A stretch of 64,000 nt of DNA from Rhodanobacter denitrificans (GTDB taxonomy: Bacteria; Pseudomonadota; Gammaproteobacteria; Xanthomonadales; Rhodanobacteraceae), in contig QFPO01000024.1 in NCBI GenBank assembly GCA_003241385.1, positions 1 through 64,000 on the forward strand, given 5' to 3'. The translations under genes and the position numbers were made by a program. Below the pieces are notes generated by a model. That model was not told the DNA's origin and did no database searches. It saw only the letters and a program-made list of their open reading frames with translations. Of the stretch, positions 20,113 to 27,001 are shown one piece after another. Each line of letters starts with the position of its first letter. Positions within the stretch are counted from its first letter, which is position 1.

Positions 20113-20183
20113 TCCAAACGAGGCGATGGCGCAGCAGGTGGGGGCCGGCCGCGGCGATTGCCAGGGCGGATGCGGCGGTCCGG

Positions 20184-20639
20184 TCAGGCCGGCGGCAGCA
20201 GACCGCGTTCGGCGAGCCAGGCGCGCGCGTCGTCGGCGTCGTGCTCGAACCAGGCGCGGCTGGAGCCGAGCCGGAACGTATAGCCCCAGGCGTCCATGTC
20301 GGCCATCAGGCGGTCGCGGCCGACGCCGGGCAGGCGGTCGGCGAGCAGGATCTGCAGGCAGCAGGCCGCGTCTTCCTCGGCGACCGAATCGGTCGCGTCG
20401 GTGTGCACCGCGGCGCGCCGCTCGGGCGGCAGCACGATCAGATGGCAGGCCTCGTGCAGCAGCGAATGCAGCGGCGTGTCGCGCCGCGCATGCACGGTGC
20501 TGCCGATCACGCCGGCCTCCGGATCGCCCCAGTAGCTACCGGGGATCGGCACGCCGTCGTCGACGAGATCGAGCGCCAGGTCGTACTCGGCGAGCAGGGA
20601 CGCGACCCGGGCGAGGTCGACGTCGGCCAGGTGCAGCAT
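20184..20639 (-). CDS. HExxH-containing uncharacterised protein
   Basis: A 151-residue protein with no named family that I can assign with certainty. LLHEACHLIVLPPERR (about residues 61-76) contains the HExxH zinc-peptidase signature, and EEDAACCLQILLADRL near 89-104 could supply the third ligand through the Glu. IPGSYWGDPEAGV near the N-terminus is strongly motif-like. No signal peptide or membrane helix is visible. It begins 12 bases after the minE stop, so it is probably cotranscribed with minCDE. A cytoplasmic metalloprotease is the best guess from sequence alone. Confidence 0.75.
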   Translation of the reverse strand: MLHLADVDLARVASLLAEYDLALDLVDDGVPIPGSYWGDPEAGVIGSTVHARRDTPLHSLLHEACHLIVLPPERRAAVHTDATDSVAEEDAACCLQILLADRLPGVGRDRLMADMDAWGYTFRLGSSRAWFEHDADDARAWLAERGLLPPA

Positions 20640-20651
20640 CGGCGCCTCGCG

Positions 20652-20930
20652 TCAGGACTCGTCGCGGACCGCCGCCGGCGCCTGGTCGGGCAGGGTGACC
20701 GACAGCTCGAGCACTTCCTGGTCGCCCTCGCGCTCGACGTTGATCAGTACGGCGTCCGGATCGACGTTGACGTACTTCTTGATGACCTCGAGCAGCTCGC
20801 GGCGCAGCAGCGGCAGGTAGTCCGGGCTGTCGCGCTGGGCGCGCTCCTGGGCGACGATGATGCGCAGGCGCTCCTTGGCGACGCTCGCGGTGTTCTTCGG
20901 CCGCGATTTGAAGAAATCCAGAATTCCCAT
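20652..20930 (-). CDS. minE: cell division topological specificity factor MinE
   Basis: A 92-residue protein. MinE displaces MinC from MinD and drives pole-to-pole oscillation, so that the division inhibitor is lowest at midcell. The N-terminal amphipathic helix and anti-MinCD part is MGILDFFKSRPKNTASVAKERLRII, and the topological domain with dimer strand follows (LPLLRRELLEVIKKYV, VLELSVTLP). It lies 3 bases after the minD stop, in the order minC-minD-minE. Confidence 0.96.
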   Translation of the reverse strand: MGILDFFKSRPKNTASVAKERLRIIVAQERAQRDSPDYLPLLRRELLEVIKKYVNVDPDAVLINVEREGDQEVLELSVTLPDQAPAAVRDES

Positions 20931-20933
20931 GGC

Positions 20934-21746
20934 TCAGCTCCCGAAGATGCGCGCGAACAGTCCCTTTTTCTGCGCGTCGAGGAAACGCATCGACCGCTGT
21001 TCGCCGAGCAGACGGGCGACCGCGTCGTCATAGGCCTGGCCGGCGAAGGACTGATCGTCGAGGATCACCGGCACGCCGGCGTTGGATGCGGCGAGCACGC
21101 CTTCGGATTCCGGGATCACGCCGAGCACCTCGATGCCGAGGATCTCCTGCACGTCCTTGATGCTCATCATGTCGCCGGCCTCGACGCGCGCGGGGTTGTA
21201 GCGCGTCAGCAGCAGATGCTGCTCGATCGCGCCGTTGCCGAGCTCGGCACGGCGCGTCTTGCTCGACAGCAGACCCAGGATGCGGTCGGAATCGCGCACG
21301 CTGGAGACTTCCGGGTTGACCACGACGACCGCGCGGTCGGCGAAGTACATCGCCAGCGCCGCGCCTTTCTCGATGCCGGCCGGCGAGTCGCAGATCACGT
21401 AGTCGAAGCCCTCTTCGGCGAGCTCGTTCAGCACGCGCTCGACGCCTTCCTTGGTCAGCGCGTCCTTGTCGCGGGTCTGCGAGGCGGCCAGCACGTACAG
21501 GGTCTCGAAGCGCTTGTCCTTGATCAGCGCCTGCTTGAGCGTGCACTCGCCGTGGATGACGTTGACGAAGTCGTAGACCACGCGCCGCTCGCAGCCCATG
21601 ATCAGGTCGAGGTTGCGCAGGCCGACGTCGAAGTCGATGACCGCGATCTTCTTGCCGCGGCGCGCGAGGCCGACCGCCAGCGAGGCGCTGGACGTGGTCT
21701 TGCCGACGCCGCCCTTGCCGGATGTGACGACGATGATTTCAGTCAA
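20934..21746 (-). CDS. minD: septum site-determining ATPase MinD
   Basis: A 270-residue membrane-associated ATPase that recruits MinC to the membrane. The deviant Walker A GKGGVGKTT is at about 10-18 and the switch region DFDVGLRNLD follows near 40; the C-terminal amphipathic membrane-targeting helix reads KKGLFARIFGS. The start is TTG at 21746: it gives LTEIIVVTSGKGG aligned with the family and has GGAGAA six bases upstream, whereas an in-frame ATG 66 bases earlier adds an unlikely extension. TTG is unusual for this gene and may keep expression balanced. Confidence 0.95.
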   Translation of the reverse strand: MTEIIVVTSGKGGVGKTTSSASLAVGLARRGKKIAVIDFDVGLRNLDLIMGCERRVVYDFVNVIHGECTLKQALIKDKRFETLYVLAASQTRDKDALTKEGVERVLNELAEEGFDYVICDSPAGIEKGAALAMYFADRAVVVVNPEVSSVRDSDRILGLLSSKTRRAELGNGAIEQHLLLTRYNPARVEAGDMMSIKDVQEILGIEVLGVIPESEGVLAASNAGVPVILDDQSFAGQAYDDAVARLLGEQRSMRFLDAQKKGLFARIFGS

Positions 21747-21834
21747 GGCGGGTTCTCCGTAAAGTGCGCCAAGTGTTGCATGCCTGTGACGCGCAGGCGA
21801 TATCGGCCGCACCGGCCCGCTCTGCCCGCGTCGT

Positions 21835-22623
21835 TCAGAATCGGGCGATCACCAGCTTCTCGCCGTCCAGGCCGACCTGGACCGGCTGGCCGCGCAGCTC
21901 GTCGGGGATCGATTCGAACACCCGGTAGTGGCCGGCGATCGAGACCAGCTCGGCGTGGAATTCACGGCAGTAGATGCGCGCCTTCTCGTCGCCGAGCGCG
22001 CCGGCCAGCGCGCGGCCGCGCAGCGCGCCGTAGATGTGGATCGAGCCGTCGGCGATGACCTCGGCGCCGTTGGCGACGAGCTTGTTGAGCACCAGGTCGC
22101 CGCCGCGCGCGTAGACCTGCTGGCCCGAACGGACCGGCTGGTCGACGTGCAGCGTGGCGCCGCCGCCCGCGGTAGCCGAGACGGCCGGTGCGGGCGCCGC
22201 CGGTGCCGGCTCCGCAGCGGCCGGTGCCGTCCGCGACGGCGGCGGCGTCGTCGCGACCATCGGCTCGCCGCCGGCGCGCTCGTAGGCGGCGCGGAACTTG
22301 GCCAGCAGCGGCAGGCCCAGCGCGCGCGCGAGCTGCTCGTTGTCGCTGGTGCCGTAGGCCAGGCCGACCGGAATCAGGCCGGCCCGGCGGATGTGCGCGA
22401 GCAGGGCCTGCACGGTGTCGACGTCGGGCAGGGCGGGCAGGTGGCTGAGGTCGACGACCAGCGGCGCGCGCTCGAACAGATGCGGCGCGTGGCGGACCTT
22501 GTCGGCCAGTTCCTGCTCGAGTGCGGGGCCGTCGAGCCGCTTCAGGCGCAGGTTGGCGATGCCGACCTGGCCGAACTTGAGCTCGCCGACCGGTTCCAGC
22601 GCCGAGATCGCGGCGGTCGTCAT
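21835..22623 (-). CDS. minC: septum site-determining protein MinC
   Basis: A 262-residue inhibitor of FtsZ ring assembly. The N-terminal domain (about 1-110) blocks FtsZ polymers. An Ala/Pro-rich linker (about 122-158) separates it from the C-terminal beta-helix domain (about 160-262) that binds MinD and dimerises (QPVRSGQQVYARGGDLVLNK, EVIADGSIHIYG, GRALAG). An 88-base gap lies before minD. The gene starts 4 bases after the GNAT gene's stop, so the acetyltransferase is likely the first gene of the min operon. Confidence 0.95.
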   Translation of the reverse strand: MTTAAISALEPVGELKFGQVGIANLRLKRLDGPALEQELADKVRHAPHLFERAPLVVDLSHLPALPDVDTVQALLAHIRRAGLIPVGLAYGTSDNEQLARALGLPLLAKFRAAYERAGGEPMVATTPPPSRTAPAAAEPAPAAPAPAVSATAGGGATLHVDQPVRSGQQVYARGGDLVLNKLVANGAEVIADGSIHIYGALRGRALAGALGDEKARIYCREFHAELVSIAGHYRVFESIPDELRGQPVQVGLDGEKLVIARF

Positions 22624-22627
22624 CGGC

Positions 22628-23239
22628 TCAGACGCCTCCGGCGGCGCGCGGCGCTACCGGCAGCGCGTGCACGCGATCGGCCAGCCACGGCACGTCGGGC
22701 AGGCGGCGCTCGCCGGCATTGAGATAGGTGTCGCGCACGAACGGGAAGCTCGGCAGGTTCTTGCCCTGCATCGAGACGCGCCGCTCGATCACCGGCATCA
22801 CCTGCTGGCCGACCTCCTGAAAGCCGTTGGTCGCGTGGAACAGCAGCGAGACGTCGTCGTGCGGCTCGAGGAAGACCTCGCAGGCCAGCAGCGGCACGCG
22901 CACTTCGGCGAAGCTGGTGACGTCGGCGTAGAAGATCCGGCCGAGGCCGAGGCCGCGGTACGGACGCGCGATCACGATGCGGTCGATGTAGAGGAATTCC
23001 TCGTAGCGCTCGCGGAACCACAGATAGTTGGCGCTGGTGTAGTCGGTGTTGCGGTCCAGGCCGAGCAGGAAGCCGGCCAGATGACCGTCGACCTCGGCGA
23101 CGCGGAAATAGCAGGCGTAGTCGTAGAACCAGCGCACCCGGGTCGCGTCCAGCGGCAGGATCGTCGGCCCGGCAGCGTTGTTGATGGCGACGATCGAATC
23201 CAGCTCGTGCTCGAGCACGTCGCGGATGACTACGGACAT
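22628..23239 (-). CDS. GNAT family N-acetyltransferase
   Basis: A 203-residue GNAT fold protein. The acetyl-CoA site is visible as VIARPYRGLGLGRIFY (R-x-x-G-x-G/A type, about 92-107), flanked by the strands FLYIDRIVIA and CEVFLEPHDDVSLLFHATNGFQEVG. The C-terminal 40 residues extend beyond the usual domain. It directly precedes minC (4 bases), a neighbour pair that suggests cotranscription but gives no clue to the acetyl acceptor. The 145-base gap 23240-23384 is shared with the divergent histidine kinase and should hold both promoters. Confidence 0.9.
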   Translation of the reverse strand: MSVVIRDVLEHELDSIVAINNAAGPTILPLDATRVRWFYDYACYFRVAEVDGHLAGFLLGLDRNTDYTSANYLWFRERYEEFLYIDRIVIARPYRGLGLGRIFYADVTSFAEVRVPLLACEVFLEPHDDVSLLFHATNGFQEVGQQVMPVIERRVSMQGKNLPSFPFVRDTYLNAGERRLPDVPWLADRVHALPVAPRAAGGV

Positions 23240-23384
23240 TGCGGGGCTCCTGCGGAATCGCCGCAGTGCGGGTCCGACCGCGGCGCGGCGATTATCGCAC
23301 GCATGCGCACAGCGGTCACCGCACCGCCGCGGCCAATGACTTAGGACAGGTTGCGATCGGCCCGACCCGGCCTATGATGCCGCC

Positions 23385-24572
23385 ATGCCGATGAAGCAGT
23401 TCAACCACATCCAGCTGCTGCGCTACGCCGGGTTCTTCACGTACCTGTGCGTCGGCACGCCGCTGCTGCGCTACCCGGGCCTGATGGCCGCGATGCGCGA
23501 GCAGGGCCGCTCGCCGGTCCTGGTCGACCTGTGGCTGGTCTGCTACCTGCTGTTCGGCCTGGTGTTCTGGTTCCTGACCCATCGCCTCGGCGCGCGCCAG
23601 GTCTCGCCGGCCGAGCGTCTGCTGCAGATCGCGCTGCTGCTGGTCCTGAACGGCACCGCGGTCGTGATCGGCCTGATCAGCCAGAGCGGCCTGTGCGCGC
23701 TGCTGCTGGTCGTGGTCGCGGTCGTGCTGCCGTGGCTGCTGCCGCTGCGGCCGGGCCTGTTCTGGGCGGTCGCGCAGAACTATACGCTGGTGCCGGTCTG
23801 GCTGAGCTTCCACGACACCACGTTCACGCTGGCCGAGGCGGTGCTGCAGTCGAGCCTGTATCTGGGCTTCTCGGTGCTGGCGTTCGTGACCTCGGTGATC
23901 GCCAAGCAGCAGGGCGAGGAGCGCGAGCAGCAGCGCCGGCTCAACGCCGAGCTGCGCGCGACGCGCGCATTGCTGGCCGAGTCGAGCCGGCTCGGCGAGC
24001 GCATGCGCATCTCGCGCGACCTGCACGATCTGATGGGCCACCACCTGACCGCGCTCAGCCTCAATCTGGAGGTCGCCGCCCATCTGGCGCAGGGCCAGGC
24101 CCAGGAGCACGTGCGCAAGGCGCAAACGGTCGCCAAGCTGCTGCTCAACGACGTGCGCGAGGTGGTCAGCCAGCTGCGCGACGGCGACAGCATCGACCTG
24201 ACCGCGGCGCTGCGCAGCCTGATCGAGGGCGTGCCGCAGCTGGCGATCCACCTGGACCTGCCCGAGCGCTTCAGCATCGAGGATCCGCGCCGCGCGCAGG
24301 TGTTGCTGCGCTGCGCGCAGGAGATCATCACCAACACCGTCCGGCATTCGGGCGCCCGCAACCTGTGGCTGTCGTTCGTGCGCACCGAGGATCGCCAGCT
24401 GGCGATCCACGCCCGCGACGACGGCCGCGGCGCGGCCGACCTGACCGCCGGCAACGGATTGCGCGGCATGCGTGAACGCCTCGCCGAATTCGGCGGCCGG
24501 CTCGACGTCAACACCAGCCGGGGGCGCGGCTTCACGCTCGATGCCTGGCTGCCATTGGAGGTGGCGACATGA
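23385..24572 (+). CDS. NarL-type membrane sensor histidine kinase
   Basis: A 395-residue sensor. Residues about 15-190 form a membrane domain of roughly six hydrophobic segments with short loops, similar to DesK. A coiled linker (KQQGEEREQQRRLNAEL) leads to the HisKA_3 box RISRDLHDLMGHHLTALSL with the phospho-His near 214. The HATPase follows with EIITNTVRHS and DDGRGAADLTAGNGLRGMRERL. It overlaps the regulator by ATGA. A membrane-fluidity or lipid signal is plausible by analogy with DesK; this is inference. Confidence 0.93.
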   Translation: MPMKQFNHIQLLRYAGFFTYLCVGTPLLRYPGLMAAMREQGRSPVLVDLWLVCYLLFGLVFWFLTHRLGARQVSPAERLLQIALLLVLNGTAVVIGLISQSGLCALLLVVVAVVLPWLLPLRPGLFWAVAQNYTLVPVWLSFHDTTFTLAEAVLQSSLYLGFSVLAFVTSVIAKQQGEEREQQRRLNAELRATRALLAESSRLGERMRISRDLHDLMGHHLTALSLNLEVAAHLAQGQAQEHVRKAQTVAKLLLNDVREVVSQLRDGDSIDLTAALRSLIEGVPQLAIHLDLPERFSIEDPRRAQVLLRCAQEIITNTVRHSGARNLWLSFVRTEDRQLAIHARDDGRGAADLTAGNGLRGMRERLAEFGGRLDVNTSRGRGFTLDAWLPLEVAT

Positions 24573-25210
24573 TCAGCGTGTGCCTGGTCGACGACCAGAA
24601 CCTGGTGCGCCAGGGTATTCGTTCGCTGCTGGAACTGTCCGACGCGATCCGCGTCGTGGCCGAGGCCAGCGACGGTGCCCAGGCGGTGACGACGATCCCC
24701 GAGGTCAAGCCCGACGTCGTGCTGCTCGACATGCGCATGCCGGGCATGTCGGGCCTGGACGTGCTCAATGCACTGGCGCCGCGCGGCCTGCTGCCGCCGA
24801 CGATCATCCTGACCACGTTCGACGACGATCAACTGGTGCTGGCCGGGCTCAAGGCCGGCGCGCGCGGCTATCTGCTCAAGGACGTCTCGCTCGAGCAGCT
24901 GGTCGACGCGGTCAAGGTCGTCGCGGCCGGCGGTTCGCTGGTCGCGCCGGTCGTGACGCAGCGTCTGCTGACCGGTCTGGAGCGCATGAACAACGACTTC
25001 ACGAGCCTGGACCGGCCCGACCCGCTGACCGAGCGCGAGACCGAGATCCTGCGGCTGATGGCCGGCGGCTACAGCAACAAGGAGATCGCCGGCTCGCTGA
25101 ACGTGGCCGAGGGCACCGTCAAGAACCACGTCTCGAACATTCTCTCCAAGCTCGGCGTACGCGACCGTACGCGCGCAGTCCTCAAGGCCTTCGAGCTCGG
25201 CATCGTCTGA
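24569..25210 (+). CDS. NarL/FixJ family DNA-binding response regulator
   Basis: A 213-residue regulator. Receiver domain (1-120) with acidic pocket VDD at 7-9, phospho-acceptor Asp54 in VVLLDMRMPGMSG, and the conserved Lys near 105 (YLLKDVSL). The LuxR-type HTH is at about 147-208 (LTERETEILRLMAGGYSNKEIAGSLNVAEGTVKNHVSNILSKLGV). It partners with the kinase at 23385 through the ATGA overlap. Target genes are unknown. The SRPBCC protein gene 223 bases downstream has its own leader. Confidence 0.94.
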   Translation: MISVCLVDDQNLVRQGIRSLLELSDAIRVVAEASDGAQAVTTIPEVKPDVVLLDMRMPGMSGLDVLNALAPRGLLPPTIILTTFDDDQLVLAGLKAGARGYLLKDVSLEQLVDAVKVVAAGGSLVAPVVTQRLLTGLERMNNDFTSLDRPDPLTERETEILRLMAGGYSNKEIAGSLNVAEGTVKNHVSNILSKLGVRDRTRAVLKAFELGIV

Positions 25211-25433
25211 GCGGCGGGGCCGTTCGTGTACGAAACGGGTCGTTCCGGGGGCTTTCGGCGGCTCCGGCCGTGCACAGACTGAACCGTAGCCATACCATCG
25301 GCGGCACGGTACCATGCGCGCCCGGGTCGGCGCCTCGACGCCTGCTCCGGCTCAACCAGCGGACGAGTTCCGCGGACGTCCGGCGTGGCTGAGGGGCTCG
25401 CTGACGTCGTCTACGTTCTGGAGAGTCCCTGGA

Positions 25434-26624
25434 ATGATTCGTGTTCTCGAAATCCTCGTTTCGATCCTGATCGTCTTCCTGCTGGCGGTCGTCATCGGCG
25501 TCTTCCTGCCCGACAGCGGCCATATCGAGCGCTCGGTCGAAGTCTCCAACCCGGTTCGTCAGGTCTACGACTCGGTCAACAATTTCCGCCGCTTCCCGCA
25601 GTGGTCGGCGCTGCGCGCCAACGACCCGCAGATCACGTTCGAGCGCTCGGGCCCCGAGAGCGGCGTCGGCGCGCGCATCGCGTGGAAGAGCGAGGTCGAG
25701 AAGATCGGCGACGGCGCGCTGACGATCGCTTCGAGCGAGCCGGACAGCGAAGTCAAGATGGCGCTCGACAACGACTGGAGCGGCACAGACAAGGTCTACA
25801 CGATCACGCTGACGCCCTCCACCAACGGCCGTACCGTCACGATCAAGTGGTCCTACGACGTCAAGTACGGCTGGAACCTGCTGTGGCGCTATGCCGGCCT
25901 GTACATCCACGGCACGCCGGACCGCCTGGTGCAGGACAGCCTCGGCAACCTGTCCAACACGCTGGCGACGTTCCCGAACGCCGACTACCGCGATCAGGCG
26001 ATCGAGGTCGTCGACGTGCAGTCGCGTCCGCTGCTGCTGATCCGCGCCAAGGTGCCGCGCTCGCTCGACGAGATCGCGATCGCGACCGACGAGGCCGTCG
26101 CCAAGATCGACGCGGTGATCCAGAAGGCCGGCCTGCAGAAGGCCGGTCCGCTGACGACGATCACGACCAACTGGGGCGCCGAGAACTACGTCTTCGACAT
26201 CGCCGTGCCGGTCAGCTCCGACACGTTCACGCTCGACGGCAAGGAGTTCAAGATCACGGCCGCTCCGGAGACCGCCGCGGCAGCCGAGGACGCCGACGAG
26301 TCCGCCGATACGACCGGCGAGGGTGGCACCGGCGAGAAGGTCTACCAGCCGGGCGAGCTCGACGAGCGCGGCTATCTGGTCGTGACCGACACGATCCGCG
26401 GCACGCTGTCCTACGGCGGCAAGGCGCTGTCGACCGACTACACCGGCAACCCGGCCGCACTGCCGCTGCTGCGCCTGATGGAGCGTGCCTACGCCGAAAC
26501 GCACGGCTACGCCTACAGCGAGATGGGCACCGGCCGCCCGTACGACGAAACGATCTCCGATCCGGCGACGACACCGCAGGACGAGCAGGTGCTCAAGGTC
26601 TACCTGCCGGTCACGATCGAGTAA
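25434..26624 (+). CDS. SRPBCC family protein with N-terminal membrane helix
   Basis: A 396-residue protein. The N-terminus (about 3-23, RVLEILVSILIVFLLAVVIGVFLP) is a signal anchor. It is followed by a polyketide-cyclase/START-like SRPBCC domain (about 30-175: HIERSVEVSNPVRQVYDSVNNFRRFPQWSAL, FNVKWSY-type strands) and then a GyrI-like effector-binding half (about 185-395: QSRPLLLIRAKVP, TTITTNWGAENYVFDIAVPV). The ATG at 25434 has GGAGAG eight bases upstream, so I reject a start 120 bases earlier. An acidic Asp/Glu/Ala stretch (about 275-295) is a linker. Function unknown; a periplasmic ligand-binding role is likely. The gap 25211-25433 before it holds no feature that I recognise. Confidence 0.85.
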   Translation: MIRVLEILVSILIVFLLAVVIGVFLPDSGHIERSVEVSNPVRQVYDSVNNFRRFPQWSALRANDPQITFERSGPESGVGARIAWKSEVEKIGDGALTIASSEPDSEVKMALDNDWSGTDKVYTITLTPSTNGRTVTIKWSYDVKYGWNLLWRYAGLYIHGTPDRLVQDSLGNLSNTLATFPNADYRDQAIEVVDVQSRPLLLIRAKVPRSLDEIAIATDEAVAKIDAVIQKAGLQKAGPLTTITTNWGAENYVFDIAVPVSSDTFTLDGKEFKITAAPETAAAAEDADESADTTGEGGTGEKVYQPGELDERGYLVVTDTIRGTLSYGGKALSTDYTGNPAALPLLRLMERAYAETHGYAYSEMGTGRPYDETISDPATTPQDEQVLKVYLPVTIE

Positions 26625-26647
26625 CGGATCGCCGCGGCATCGACACG

Positions 26648-26675
26648 AAAAAGGCGGCCTGCGGGCCGCCTTTTT
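26648..26675. terminator. bidirectional intrinsic terminator
   Basis: AAAAAGGCGGCC (26648-26659) and GGCCGCCTTTTT (26664-26675) form a perfect 12-bp inverted repeat around the loop TGCG. With an A tract on one side and a T tract on the other, it can end transcripts on both strands. It lies 24 bases after the SRPBCC gene stop and also stops minus-strand transcription coming from the repeat region. It is the clearest terminator in the window. Confidence 0.9.
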
Positions 26676-26710
26676 CTTTGGGCGTTCGCCCGCGGCGCGG
26701 ATCGGTCGGC

Positions 26711-26955
26711 CAGATGCCGCTCCTGCTGTTGCTGTTGCTCCCTGCTGCTGCTCTCGCTGCTGCCATCGCTCTTGCCGTTGGTGCGCCTGAAGCGCATCGC
26801 GTCAACGGCACGAAATCAGGATCAAGAGCTTCCGCTCGCTGCGCGAGCGGGTGACTTTTCTCTTGGGAAAAGTCACCAAAACCGCCTGCGCTGACGTCCC
26901 CTGCGCTTCTCGGTCGCCCAGGCACGCTGCCCCAACTCGCTGGCGCTCAGACACG
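26711..26955. repeat. composite dispersed repeat element (copy 2)
   Basis: The non-coding gap 26625-27001 holds this element. Left is a degenerate CTG/CTC hexamer array (26711-26776), then module A (26777-26794, inverted match to 72-89), then two perfect hairpins, CGCTCGC/GCGAGCG at 26833-26849 and GTGACTTTTC/GAAAAGTCAC at 26851-26876, and then module B (26924-26955, matching 1-32). The region around the second hairpin is a common motif of non-coding repeats in Xanthomonadaceae, as I recall. Translations give low-complexity peptides only. Confidence 0.75.
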
Positions 26956-27001
26956 CGGTCCGCGGAGATGGGCGAAGAACGATTCCCGGTCGCGATGCCG
27001 A

